Shown here: in pieces, positions 43,632 to 54,822 of the stretch
Numbering within the stretch: the first letter of the stretch is position 1
Layout: each line of letters opens with the position of its first letter
Source of the DNA: Rhizoclosmatium globosum
Lineage: Eukaryota > Chytridiomycota > Chytridiomycetes > Chytridiales > Chytriomycetaceae
Assembly: GCA_002104985.1 (NCBI GenBank)
Contig: MCGO01000071.1
Location: 1 to 64,000, forward strand
DNA: 64,000 nucleotides
Direction of reading: 5' to 3'
Made by a program: the position numbers and the translations under genes
Notes under the pieces: generated by a model
The model's input: the letters and a program-made list of their open reading frames with translations, nothing else
Databases searched by the model: none
Told to the model about the DNA's origin: nothing

Positions 43632-43855
43632 CGAGATCTCGGATGCTCCCAATATTGGGCTTGTTGTAAGGGATTTGGTGCAAGATTGAATGTTTTCCTT
43701 CTAATATAGTATGAATGCTTAGAATGTGTAAGTTGTAGGGCTTAAATCAGTCTTTTGATTGTCTTGGCTGTAGCCTGGGCACCTAAGTGCACCCACCTCA
43801 CTCAACAAGGCTGTAAGCACACAACAGGCCCCAAAACCAGACGAAACCCATGGGG
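43632..43855 (+). repeat. 224-bp direct repeat, copy 1
   Basis: Begins with two perfect palindromes, CGAGATCTCG (43632-43641) and CCCAATATTGGG (43648-43659), and ends ACCCATGGGG. Matches copy 2 throughout by eye. Confidence 0.9.
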
Positions 43856-43927
43856 CCAATCTACCATTGAATAATCAAATGCAGCAGAACCAGTTTTGGG
43901 ACTGTAGCAGTGAGAAATTGGACCATC

Positions 43928-44151
43928 CGAGATCTCGGATGCTCCCAATATTGGGCTTGTTGTAAGGGATTTGGTGCAAGATTGAATGTTTTCCTTCTAA
44001 TATAGTATGAATGCTTAGAATGTGTAAGTTGTAGGGCTTAAATCAGTCTTTTGATTGTCTTGGCTGTAGCCTGGGCACCTAAGTGCACCCACCTCACTCA
44101 ACAAGGCTGTAAGCACACAACAGGCCCCAAAACCAGACGAAACCCATGGGG
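43928..44151 (+). repeat. 224-bp direct repeat, copy 2
   Basis: Same sequence as copy 1, 72 bp further on. Its last G is the first base before the telomere-type units. Confidence 0.9.
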
Positions 44152-44166
44152 TTAGGGTTAGGGTTA
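44152..44166 (+). repeat. interstitial telomere-type repeat (TTAGGG)2.5
   Basis: TTAGGGTTAGGGTTA directly abuts repeat copy 2; copy 1 lacks it. TTAGGG is the usual telomere unit of animals and most fungi. Confidence 0.85.
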
Positions 44167-44306
44167 CTTTGTGAAAAGTTGGACATAATACAACCATGAT
44201 CCGCAGAGTCTTAAAAATTGCTACATAAGCCAAAAACTTTTTGTTGATAATATAATTCAAACTTTTCAAAGGAGAAGCCTACTTAATTTTATTTTGTAGT
44301 TGTAAA

Positions 44307-46392
44307 TCACCCCAAAAAGGAATCAGTTTCTCCAGTGTTTGCTTTGCTCCCTTTTCGTTTTGGTTTTGCTGAGAAAATGCGTATAGATGCAGATGATGAT
44401 GCTCGTGTTGCAACAGCTGGAGAACACATTGGAGCACAATCTTCAGTGGGTGATGTTACTAGGGGCCGTCTTTGAATTCTTATGCTGGTGCTTGGAGTAA
44501 CATCTGGAATGTTAGGTGCTTGAGGTGGTTCCATATGCACTACATTGTCCCCTTCTGACCCTGAATCTGACAGCTCATCTTCCACATCAGTATCCAAATC
44601 ACTGACAAGTCCATATTGTCTGCGTCCATGCCAGAATCGAGTAGGAAGAGATGTGCCCAACTTGTTTACAGGGCTGGAGATGTGAATAATCCTAGGAGGT
44701 GGTGCTGCTGGTTCTGCTGCAGCTGTCATTTCAGGACTTGCAGAAGGGTTACGTGATGAATTGTTTCTTGAACCCCAATCCCGCTTTATCCGTGCTTTCA
44801 CTTCGTAACGCCCCATACGATCTTCAATGAGTCCAACAGTTACTGTCCATTGGTTCAAGATTCGTTCACCAAGCATAGATCCAAGATATGTGACATTTAC
44901 AATTCCAGTGAGGACAAACCAAATGAATAAGCTTCGCGTCAGGGGTGTTGAAGGAGCAAAATCACCGAATCCAATAGTTGTCAGAGTACAAAAGGTAAAG
45001 TAAATGCCGTCCTATTACAAGTAGTTTAACAAATAGTCGGAAGTGTATCTATAGAACTTACCCAAAATGACCATCCTTCCAAATATGAAAACACTGTTGC
45101 AAACAGAATCATCGTTCCTGATACCATGATGATAGCCTGCTTAATTTGTGATGTGTAGATTTCCTTTGTAGCATTCACCACCATCTTCCTGCGAATCTGT
45201 GAGTCTCCCATAAGAGTCACATGCGTACCAACACCTCCACGACTTAAAGTCATTGTTCTTGGTGGACAATGGACAGAGGCAAATGACGGGCCTGGGCTGG
45301 GTGGGAGCAACGATAGACTACTTGAAGCTCTCGACGACGTATTTAAGGGTTGCAAAGCTGCCAACGCGTCCAAAGAAGGCAAACCACCTGGAGCAGAAGA
45401 TGAAGTCCCAGAAAACATGTTTGGCGAACGTGGAATCTCAATAGACTGAGAAGGACCCAATGTCTCTGACCCCATCCTCCTTCCATATGAAAGCACGCTG
45501 TCATCTAATGAATACCCATGATGATGTTCCTGCTTCATCCCAAACTTTTTTGAAAACGTGTCTGCGAGTTCCAATGTGAACATTTCTAGCAGGACCTCGC
45601 GCATTGCAAAAATGTTGAGACCCACTAGACCGAGACCTATAGGCGCAAATGCGAAGAGGAAGAATTTTCCGAGAGGGGTTGAGGGCGAGAGGTCACCGAA
45701 CCCGATTGAGGTTGCCATTACGACAATAAAGTATTGGGCTTCGTTTAGATCCCAGTCTTCAAGATATGAGTATGCGGCTCCAGACACAACTATAAACGCC
45801 ATGGATAATATGCTGAGGATAGTCAATTGCCGTTGATTCGCAGAAAGGGAGTTCAACAGGAATACATAGACTTGGTCTTCGCCTTCGTTGATTTTCAGTT
45901 CGCGAAAGCAGAAATATGCGGCTAGAAGCGATGTGGACGCTGAAAGGAACGTGAACAGCATTCCATCTGTGTTCTCTGTTGTAGCCACTTCGAATGAACC
46001 AAGGTAGTTCCAGCCGTAGACGAGCACAACAGTCAAATTAATGATCCCTTGACAAACGGAACCAAATATAAGGAGTCGAGTCGTCCATTTGATCTTCTTT
46101 TCAAGCTGATCGAAGGGAGTTAGCCACAGCTTGGGTCCTCCATCCAACAATCAAAGGGCAAACTCACCATACGCAAGAAATCTGAGACTGTCGCCAGTAA
46201 TCCAAATGCAAGGGCCACGTAGCTTGCCGTCAAAGACGGATGAGGTTTCGAACTGAAGGGGGCTTCAGCATTGCCCACATTTGCATACGTTGGCGCGAGA
46301 GGAACCGTCAAACTCTGAATGTTCAAGAATGTAGCCACTGGAACAAGCATGGCCATATAGAGAGGGGCATGTCGTCGTGAGGAGTGAAGCAT
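44307..46392 (-). CDS. TOK-like two-pore-domain potassium channel
   Basis: Outward-rectifier-type K+ channel of the plasma membrane. Exons 46168-46392, 45062-46105 and 44307-45011; 657 residues. Eight membrane segments can be drawn: four before the first pore, one between that pore's helix and the central loop, and the rest around pore 2, matching fungal TOK (8 TM, 2 P) rather than animal K2P (4 TM). Selectivity filters are ATSIGFGDL (pore 1) and LTTIGFGDF (pore 2). A Ser/Pro-rich cytosolic loop of about 150 residues separates the pores, and a long charged Ser-rich tail follows the last helix. Confidence 0.92.
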
Positions 46393-46531
46393 TGAACTCT
46401 TGAAAGTTCGTTTTGAGAAACAAACTTATTACACAGGATAGAAGAATAAATAAAAATGAAGTATGCATGATACGTTCATCGCATTGTTAAATTAAGTCAA
46501 GCAAAATGACACTTCTTAGGAAACATCAGTC

Positions 46532-47092
46532 ATGACATCTGAACATATTGAAATCCAAGACGGAAAACAAGTAGTGATCAAGACCACGACAACGAGGACT
46601 ATCACTTCCCGCAAACAGTACTCTCGCAAGTTGATTGATGAGAATGGCACTGTTTCCGATGTTCTTGAGGTTCGGGGGATCACCCCTTACTTACCAGCAG
46701 TATTACCGTACTCAAATACGTATGCTTTGTTTCTACTATTGGGTTTTGAGGTCGTAAAGGTGCGTTCGTGCTCGATTTCGAGTCATTCACCCAGCTTACA
46801 ATACAAGAAGGAAACCACAAATATATGCATATTAGCACACCCTACTACTGGCTTGCGTATTCACTTATTCCCTGCCCCCGATGATTACGATCCCAAAACT
46901 GATGCGACTCAAGTTTCATTCACAGTTTCTCGCTTGACACGAGTCCATCGACTTATATGCAACAACTTGCGAAACTGGGTCGATGACAACTTTCCGAAAC
47001 CAAGAGCCATGAAATGGGGTGGTAACCAGTGGACCATCGTTGATCCATCTTCTGGACTCCGAGTTCACTTTTACGAATATTACGTTGAATAA
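46532..47092 (+). CDS. uncharacterised protein
   Basis: From the ATG at 46532 the frame is open to 47092. An in-frame 48-nt segment with good GT-AG ends (after GFEVVK) is probably an intron, leaving about 170 residues. The N-terminus has a Thr-rich stretch (KTTTTRTITSRKQYSRK). The rest looks like a compact alpha/beta domain with YALFLLLGFEVVK, GLRIHLFPAPDDYDP, RVHRLICNNLRNWVDDNF and a terminal SGLRVHFYEYYVE, in which GLRxHxF is repeated. No family recognised. Confidence 0.6.
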   Translation: MTSEHIEIQDGKQVVIKTTTTRTITSRKQYSRKLIDENGTVSDVLEVRGITPYLPAVLPYSNTYALFLLLGFEVVKVRSCSISSHSPSLQYKKETTNICILAHPTTGLRIHLFPAPDDYDPKTDATQVSFTVSRLTRVHRLICNNLRNWVDDNFPKPRAMKWGGNQWTIVDPSSGLRVHFYEYYVE

Positions 47093-47146
47093 AAGTGAAT
47101 AAACCAGTCAATTCATTTTTTTATGATACAAGAGGAAGGAAAGAAA

Positions 47147-48122
47147 TCACATGTCATCCATATCATCTGCTGTCCCTCCAACAGCGGCAGGTGCCGCCCC
47201 GTCAAACGCGCTGCTCATCATCCCAACAGGCTCGACTCCTTGCATCAAAACAGATGTATCAATATGAGCAAAATCAGGTTTGAAGGGCATCATGCCTTGT
47301 TGTTGTTGCTGTTGCAGCTCCAATTGTTGTTGCTGCTGTTGCTGTTGCTCTTCCGTCATGTCCCTGTCAAAGCAAACACACATAAGTATATAAAACTGCA
47401 CGTTTTATAACAGGTGACGTTTACCATGGAATATTGTACCGCGTGACTCTTGGTTTATCAGCCAAAATACTGCGCTCCACTTTATCGTATTGGATTGTGG
47501 CAGGTGGGTTCTCACGGAGCTCTTCGTCAGTGTAGTCTGTGTTTACGTAGTATCCGACTCGAATGAATTCCTTCTCGCGGTAAGAGACTTGGAGGAGGAC
47601 GACTGTTACACCCAGGATATCGTTTGGAGGAAGGAGTTCTGCTTTTGGTGCTGGTGCCTGCATTTGTTTTTGTTAGAGTAGGTACAGAGGAGAAGAAGGG
47701 GATGAGTGTTTTACCTCAAACATGAACTTGCTGACGCCGACTGGAACGGGTCCGACCTGCAGTTCTTCGAGAACTTGGTCATGGGCTTCAGTCTCAGCGG
47801 ATCCGACATAAATCAGTTTGAATTCGAGGTCTGTTTTTGAAGTTGGTTATTCAAGTTGGTGTTGCTGACTCGGAAGGAGGGTCCCGACCTTCTTGCAGCT
47901 CGCTGATGACTTCAAATGTAATTTCAAATCGGAATGGGTGGAAGAAGGTGGATGGGTTGTCGTGAATCTGGCGAGGAGAGTAATGTGTTAGTGGTTGTGA
48001 AATGGACTTGAGGGTCAAGTTAAAGCTGCAGTCATGCCAGAGGATGTCGCTGCCAGCACTGGCTCAAGCGACAGGAATGAATGAGAACTCACTGTGACGT
48101 TGGTGAGGTTGACGATTGACAT
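47147..48122 (-). CDS. ASF1: histone chaperone ASF1
   Basis: H3-H4 chaperone for nucleosome assembly and disassembly during replication and transcription. Exons 48093-48122, 47889-47967, 47715-47830, 47425-47657 and 47147-47363; 224 residues. It has the conserved core ([32 protein letters not shown]-type [83 protein letters not shown]). After the core comes a Gln-rich tail with two poly-Q runs and an Asp/Met end (DDMDDM), typical of fungal ASF1 acidic tails although shorter. Confidence 0.97.
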
Positions 48123-48316
48123 TTTGATGGTTTTGGTAGCAACTTCTCGGACACAAAACAGAGGTAACAGAAACTCGCTTTTGGACATGAGAACATAGTT
48201 ATCAAGTTATAAAACATCATCATTTATTATCGCAATGATATTTCGTTCGCAATGGTTAACGTTAAACAACCTCTTCCCAACAGCTATATGCACCAAAAGA
48301 AAACTTTCCAGGAACT

Positions 48317-49049
48317 TTAAGCAGTGGCAGTCTTCTTGCGCTGCAACAAGTTCAAACGGTCCTTGTCCAACTTGATGGTGGTGATCTTAACCTTGGATGG
48401 GTCAACTCCCAACTGAACAGACTGGTTGTTGGCCTTCTCCTTGGTCAACTTCTCGATGTGGATAACCCACTTCTTACGGTAGACGGCAACGACCTTTCCG
48501 ACACGTCCCTTGTGGGATCCACGGACAACCTCAACCTCGTCGTCTTGACGGATTGGGAGGGAGCGGACCTGGTACTTCTCTCTCAACTCCTTGGAGAGAG
48601 CAGCAGACTAAGAGGAGAACAGGGTTAGATTCAAGTTCAGGAGTTTGAATGGGTGGTGTGTGAAGGAGAAGGAATTCAGGAAGTTGGGATGTGTGTGTGT
48701 GTGGGATTGCATCAGATATGTGGAATCGGTTCCGTGCATTGACGGGTTGTGAAGACCGTCTCAAACAAGAGGTGTCAGAATAATGTTGATTGTGTATCAT
48801 CAATTGCGGAATGTTTTCGGAGAACGTCCAAAATCGAATTCGAATGAACAGTTTCAACTGCCATTATCCAGTATTGGATCAAATTTTGGATTGAATAGTT
48901 GATTTTGACGAAGCGACAGAGAGGGCGTAGTTTGCCGAGTACGAACCATCATCTTTCTGCGGAGGTGGGATGGGGCAGAGAAGTGAGCCTTTCTGGAGTT
49001 TCTGCGGGAAGAAGAGACGGCTAAAGGATAGAGCAGTTAGATACTTCAT
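48317..49049 (-). CDS. RPL26: 60S ribosomal protein L26 (uL24)
   Basis: KOW-domain protein near the polypeptide exit tunnel. Exons 49045-49049 (only ATGAA), 48947-49001 and 48317-48607; 116 residues. The sequence [20 protein letters not shown], then [37 protein letters not shown] and [13 protein letters not shown] fits the family, with a strongly biased codon usage. It is about ten residues shorter at the N-terminus than animal L26 because a 5-nt first exon is spliced directly to NSRK. The alternative acceptor at 49020 would restore VSSSRR but puts the start out of frame. Intron 2 (48608-48946) is unusually long at 339 nt. Confidence 0.93.
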
Positions 49050-49502
49050 AGTGTCTCGGCTGTTGAGGGCATGCTGAGGGTGTGGTTGTGTTTGAAGGGT
49101 TTGCCTTTCAACTCTGTTCCTTCCACAGTCCTGAATCCTATCGACTTCTGCCGCCAGAATCCAACGACAACCTATCCCGCCTCAGTCGATTCGTGCGCAG
49201 CGACAGGTCGTTCCAGGCTGTCCAGTTGAGCAACATGGGATGCCTGTTTTTGGGCAAGACATCCCTGCTCGTCCATCCATCCCAGCCGTTCCAGGTCCGA
49301 TCAAAGCCATCCAAAGTCAAAGGTTTCCCCCAGTCCATCCAGTTTATCGTTCGAAGCGAGTGCGAGGGTCGTCTGATGGCGGAGGGATCGTGTGTACGTA
49401 CTGTTGGAGTACTTCATCTTTGCGAGTGATAAATCGAAGGGCAACCAACAAAATTCACACAAACACCCACCACCACCACCTCAATCAACAACACCAACAA
49501 CT
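49050..49502. other. divergent region between RPL26 and SNRPG
   Basis: 453 bp holding both promoters. A plus-strand open frame of 115 codons (49082-49429) has no recognisable protein features and is probably chance. A CAC-rich tract (ACCACCACCACC) lies just upstream of SNRPG. Confidence 0.4.
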
Positions 49503-49969
49503 ATGAGCAAAGCAGCAGCACCTGAGTTGAAGAAGTATGTACAATCAACTACACTCCCATTGGTACCGCGATGGAACCCAGGCCTATCTGAGACATAACA
49601 CCCAAAACAATTCACGAAAGAGAGGCTAACAAAGACACGCAACAGGTACATGGACAAGCGCCTTTTTCTTGAGCTCAACGGAAACAGGAAAGTCAGCGGT
49701 GTCCTGCGTGGTACGTGAACTCAGTCAACAAAGAACGACTGCGCGCTTGGGTCACTAATGCTCTTCTTTGACATAGGATTCGATCCTTCATGAACATTGT
49801 GTTGGAAGATGCCACCGAAGAAGTATCAGCCACTGACAGACAGGACATCGGAATGATTGTGAGTTTTTCTCTCAAGAGTCTTGAGACGAGACAGAGACTG
49901 ACTACTGTACTATAGGTTATTCGTGGAAACTCTATCGTAGTTATGGAAGCACTAGAAAAGATAGTTTGA
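49503..49969 (+). CDS. SNRPG: small nuclear ribonucleoprotein G (SmG)
   Basis: Member of the heptameric Sm ring of spliceosomal snRNPs. Exons 49503-49534, 49646-49710, 49787-49858 and 49916-49969; about 77 residues. Sm motif 1 is KRLFLELNGNRKVSGVLRGF with MNIVLEDA, and Sm motif 2 is IVIRGNSIVVMEALE. In exon 3 the frame breaks at about 49797, where GATCCTTCATG lacks one T compared with the invariant D-P-F-M codons. Because this protein is essential in all eukaryotes examined, I take the missing base as a consensus error. Confidence 0.9.
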
Positions 49970-50122
49970 TTCTTCTGTATTTATTATACGATTCGCTGTC
50001 AATACAATCACATTCCCTCCACCCCAAATCGCCAAACTCAATCATGTCCTCGTTATCCCCTTTTTCCCTCATCCTCGCCTGTCATCTCATCGTCATCGCG
50101 TTCGTCATCATCTTCGGCGTCA

Positions 50123-51714
50123 TCATTCTTCATCCTCATCTTGCTCGCTCTCCTCTGAAGAATCATGACCAAATCCAACTGCCAATTCATTTGGATCGTA
50201 ATCTCCCACAGATCCGCGTGGATTAAATCCGGTCACGAAATCAGGCTTCTTCAACAACACAACGTCGTCCGCTCCATCCTCCGACTCCATACTTTCCTTT
50301 TCCTCCCAAACAGGTTTTCGCGTAACTTACTCACATCAATTCCCCTCCGCTCCAAAATACATGGAGGCAACTTACACTTATCTCCTTTGGAACACACTCT
50401 TCCTGCATCCTTGTCGGGACATTGCCACAAATGCCGTTCCTTGCATTCTTCCTTTGCACAATACCCTTCCCTTGCAAACGCCACACAAATTTCAGAAGCT
50501 GGATCAGACTTAACGTGCATGTACCGACATGCCGCGTTCGTGCATCCTCGTTTCGTCATGAAATGTAAACAGACTGGGGTGTTGTGGATTGTGGAGGTAT
50601 GTGCAAGGTTGCATGTTGCGCCTTTAGGGCAGCCTACCGTCGACAGGTATTTCCGGCAAATGAGACGACGGGCGGGGTCATGGACGAAGGGGCATTTGTG
50701 GGCGAGTTTGCATGATCCGCGTTGGTAGTGCACGCATTGCGTGTTTTGAGGGATTAAGTTTCCCGTTTTGGAGCGTATGAATGCTTGTTTTCCTATCACA
50801 ACGCGTTTGGGTATTTTAAGGGGTGGGGATTTCGTAGTGGATGATGTTGACGAGGGTTTCTCAGCTAAAACAGTTTGTTAAGTCCTGCTGTCCACCTCCA
50901 GGCTTCAACACTCAACCTTGAACGCGTACAAGTTTGCGGCGTGAAGGATCCACTTTGAATTCGACTCCATTGATGATGATTTGACGATTTCCCTCTGTTG
51001 AATAGGATGAGTACATAGGTGGTTCTTATTGACTGGAATGTTCCTACGTGGGCTTTTGGAGATGACAGGCTTCAGAGTTTCCGACTTGTTGAATACCTTA
51101 GTGACACCTCCCCTGCAAATACAAACGTCAGAGGAAAGCCAAAAGTGCCAATTGGTTTGAATGCTCACTTGAATACAGAATAACTCTCGTTGAGATCGGC
51201 ACCTTCTTGATAACTAAAACGAACACATATATCAATAGAATGAGCGCAAATATTATATCGCCGTACCAACGCCTGCTCTAATGAGTTTGTTCCCCTTTGT
51301 GATAAACTTTGGCAGTTCTTTTGGTACTGTATCGATCGTTTCCGCAGTCGCAGCACCAGGCCCATTCACAACCAAGGACTTGTGCCTTGATTTAGGCAAA
51401 GCGGGTGTCTCTGTTGAGGTTGGAGCAGGAGCCGTACTGTCCTTGTTGACAACCAGAGTCATGTTGCGATGCTTTGGAACAGGTACAGTAGGGTATGAAT
51501 TATTGTAGCGGGTATAGAAGGAGGCCGAATGGGTGGTCTGACAGCCGGTCCTCCAGAGTAACTCAGAATTGGTTGCACAGTCTGAACTGGTTTTGGCTGC
51601 GACTGCGACTTCTTCAATTCAATCGCCGCTTGGAAAGCAGTTAGCTTCGTCACGTACAAAGAAGGGAATACCTTTCAAGCGGGCTATTTGCTCCTTCACA
51701 GATGGTTCTGTCAT
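50123..51714 (-). CDS. CCCH zinc-finger protein of the ZC3H3 type
   Basis: Nuclear RNA-binding protein family linked to poly(A) tail formation and mRNA export. It starts MTEPSVKEQIARLK (51672-51714), then a Pro/Gln-rich region, RNMTLVVNK, and the family signature INGVEFKVDPSRRKLVRV. Five zinc fingers follow: four are C-x7/8-C-x4/5-C-x3-H (for example CRKYLSTVGCPKGATCNLAH) and the fifth has Cys in place of the last His. The C-terminus is acidic (EESEQDEDEE). About six exons. Near 51518 one missing T breaks the frame of the Pro-rich exon. The exon junction around 51240 is not fully resolved. The start lies 48 nt from the divergent receptor gene. Confidence 0.82.
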
Positions 51715-51762
51715 TTGTTAATTTTCACTCAAAGATTTGCACTGAAGTCCTTTTCAGAAAGG

Positions 51763-54700
51763 ATGGCGAGCCGCGTGAACATAACTATTGGCTTTGTAGG
51801 CGAATACTGTTACATGGAGAACTTGCTGATTAATGGGTCCATGGTCACCAACTACAACGACACCTATTTCAGTCCTGAACAGATTCAGAGCAGCCAAGTC
51901 AATACCCCCGAAAATCTATGGACTTTCATAGACGATCTGTCGAAAAGAGCCGCAGTTGAACTTTTCAATAGTCTGCCCGGAGCTTCATTTCGTGTTAATT
52001 TCAAGCGGTTCTCGGAATGTGGGGTGTACAACTCTCAGTACCAGTTCATGAAAGAAGGATACCCACAAATGACAGGTTATGCTGGAGCTGTATTGGGTCC
52101 AGACATTATTGAAAGGAGTCCAGACGTTCTGGGAGTAGTTGGATTCCTGTTTAGTTCGACAGCGAAAGGGGTTCTAGTCAATTATCAACATCCAAGATTC
52201 CTGCGTGCGGAACGTACCCAACTCGCCTACCTTTTCGAATAAGAACAACTATCCCTATTTTTTTAGAATGGCGATGGCATTGGGTATTTTCCGTTTGATA
52301 TTGTGTGTTCCAACTAAATATACTTCAAAAGGGTACGGTGAACACTTTTATCAAGTATTAAAATACTTTCATGTTGAAAATATTGCTTTGATAATTCAGG
52401 AGGGAGATGAAATGTCAATGAGTTACGGGGTTGATATTCGTGGAAGTTTCATCAAACACGGAATTACGATAGTGCAAACAGTCTCACTGCCTTATGGATA
52501 CAGTAAAGACATGTTAACATCAGCATGCGATACATTAAAGCGATCAAATGTCCGGTATTTTATTATTTCTACTCAGGCATATATGACATCAAGCATTTAC
52601 ACGGATTTCGGTTTATGCGGTCTCGTAGGCCCCGAATACGTTTGGTTGGGAGTACAAAATATCTGTAAGTCGCTATGGTCTTCCTCATTGAGCACTGATC
52701 CACCCATACTCCAGTTTCAGATAAAACGGCATATTTGGACCTAGGGTATATTCAATTCAACACTCCTCTGTCATTAGCAGCTACGAATTTGTCATTTTAT
52801 CAACAGATATATCCTCAAATTGATAGCATTCATTTAAATGGAATGAGTATCTCAAGCATCATTTCCAACCTGCAGAACAATTTCGGCAACTTTGATTGTA
52901 TTATGACTATGCTTCTAGGATTTGACAAGGTAAACTCAAATTTATGAATTATAATATCATGCTTGAACTATTGTATAGCTTGTGAAAAGTAATCTTGAAT
53001 ACACTGCCGAAAAGCTGGCGGCTGGACAACTACGCGATAAAACAAACTACACACTATTTCAATCCGTAAATATACAGGATTAAAAGCACAGCCTATTACG
53101 CTTAACCAATATGGCGACCTCGCATTGTAAGTGACTTTAACTAATGTATGTTCTAACTCTCGACTACAAGACCATTTGAAGTACAATCCACACTTGGTGA
53201 TTAACGGAACAGTTGTAGGATTTGGAATGACGAACCAAGACGCGACGGCATTCACACCATATCCCCACGTAAAACCGATATTCTTTGGGAATACCTCGAA
53301 TGTCCTCTCGACGTTTTGGATATTCATATCGAAGAATATTTGCCGTCATTCAATACCAGAACGGGTAAACTTGTTGCTGGATTCATGGTCGTTTGTGGAT
53401 TTGCTTGCTTGTAAGCTTCTATGCCACATTAATTCACAGGAGAAAACCGACAATGATTCGATCGTCTATTCCATTTCTTTTCTTGACAATTTCCGGGTCG
53501 TGGTTGCTTTGGGCTTCACTTCCTCTGTATTTTGGTGAACGGACAGTCACTAAGTGTGTTTTGACAACCTGGTTTCAGCTCACTGGATATTGCGTAATTA
53601 TTGCGGCGTTGATATCAAAGATGGCTCTGACTTATACGCTTATCTTGAGCGGTAAGAAAGTGAAACGAGGATTTTCGGGGTTTCATTTTCTAATGAAACC
53701 GTTTTTATCGCTCTTTGCTGTCGAAATTGTGAGTTTTGTCGACTAATATGGTAAATTAAACTTATATATGGTGTGGCGATTAGGTTCTTTTGATTCTTTG
53801 GAGCGTCATGACATCACATTTCGTTGTAACTCCAACTATCTTATACGATGAATTCGTAACATACTGTGAATCGAGCAAAACAAAAGGCGTTATATCTATT
53901 TTATTATGGGTGTACAACGTATTACTGCTTGTTGTTGGAATCATCCTTGTTCTTATTACGCGAGATGCGGAAAATTACACCGGAGAGACCACATACTCTG
54001 CAACTATTGTAGCAACGTTTGCTGTGATTGGATTGGTGGTCATTCCAGTCATTCTCTCTACTTCTCATCCCACTTCCAGTTTCATTGACCTTCAAATTCT
54101 CTCAACTGCGCTTCTAATCTGCATCACGCTCGGTTCACTAATGATACCTAAAATATATATCATAATCAACGAAGAAAGAAAAATTGAACAAGGTCTCAGA
54201 AGTTTCTTCAAGGCTGTTTCAACGAACCAAGAAGTGTCATCACTTTGGGCACAAGCCATTTAAGTCCCTCGGTCGTGAAACATTCACAAACAGGATCGTT
54301 TAATGGAGCACCTTTAAATTAACAGAGTCTTCTGGGTTAGGAAAGCACTGAAGACGAAAGTTGTTGGATCTAGACCCGAAGTACAACATAAGGATATGGT
54401 ACCGGAGTTTTTATCAATTTGAATCAAATTAATGTTTAATTTGCAGGGAATCGCAACGTGTTGTGTGTTGGAAGCTTACTCTCCTATCTACAAGCCTTGG
54501 GTTTGGCTCAACTCTCATTTATGTCAATCGGCAAAAACACGTGGATTCAAATACATGATCACAGCAATTCTAATATCTTCTTTGTTCACCCAAGTACGAA
54601 ATGCGAAGCCTTGGAGCTCGAAAGAATTCTTATCTCTCACACCGAACCAACCAAAGGAGCCAGGCGCTTACTCATTGAGTTTAAATCTTATGAGGATTTG

Positions 54701-54793
54701 GAAGAATTTAAATTTAAATTCTTGGCGGCTGCAGCTGGACTGAGCCAGTCAGAAGCAGAGGAAGATTCACATCAATCTCACACGTACAAATAA
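51763..54793 (+). CDS. class C (GABA-B-like) G-protein-coupled receptor
   Basis: The ectodomain resembles the ANF-receptor/periplasmic-binding-protein type 1 fold (VNITIGFVGEY, VLGVVGFLFSSTAKGVL, SPTFSNKNNYPYFFRMA). About 53.35-54.2 kb encodes seven membrane segments of the 7TM_3 family, with the typical HRRKPTMIRSS loop after TM1, a TM3 Cys (CVLTTWFQLTGYC) and the end of TM7 PKIYIIINEE. 54.27-54.79 kb probably encodes a cytosolic tail with a PH-like stretch (KNTWIQIHDHSNSNIFFVHP). At least five single missing bases (about 52194, 52220, 53071, 53304, 53409) and more in the tail interrupt the frame. Exons include 51763-52664 and 52715-52929. From this ATG no signal peptide is seen. The ligand is unknown. 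Confidence 0.75.
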
Positions 54794-54822
54794 AAACCTT
54801 GTTTTGTGAATATATTTCTTTC

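Larger units (their letters stand above)
43540..44306. other. gene-free region with direct repeats and telomere-type sequence
   Basis: 767 bp between DUF7918-type G and the K+ channel. It contains only the 224-bp repeat pair and the TTAGGG units listed next. Confidence 0.7.

Noticed and set aside
43386..43652. 88-codon minus-strand open frame over the end of DUF7918-type G
   Set aside because: Antisense of a clear coding exon and extends into the repeat.
48608..48946. Possible C/D-box snoRNA on the minus strand in RPL26 intron 2 (TTGATGA and two CTGA boxes)
   Set aside because: The C box has a mismatch at its first base and the bases flanking the C and D boxes do not form the required terminal stem.
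49082..49429. 115-codon plus-strand open frame between RPL26 and SNRPG
   Set aside because: No recognisable domain, no coding-like composition, and it occupies a divergent promoter region.
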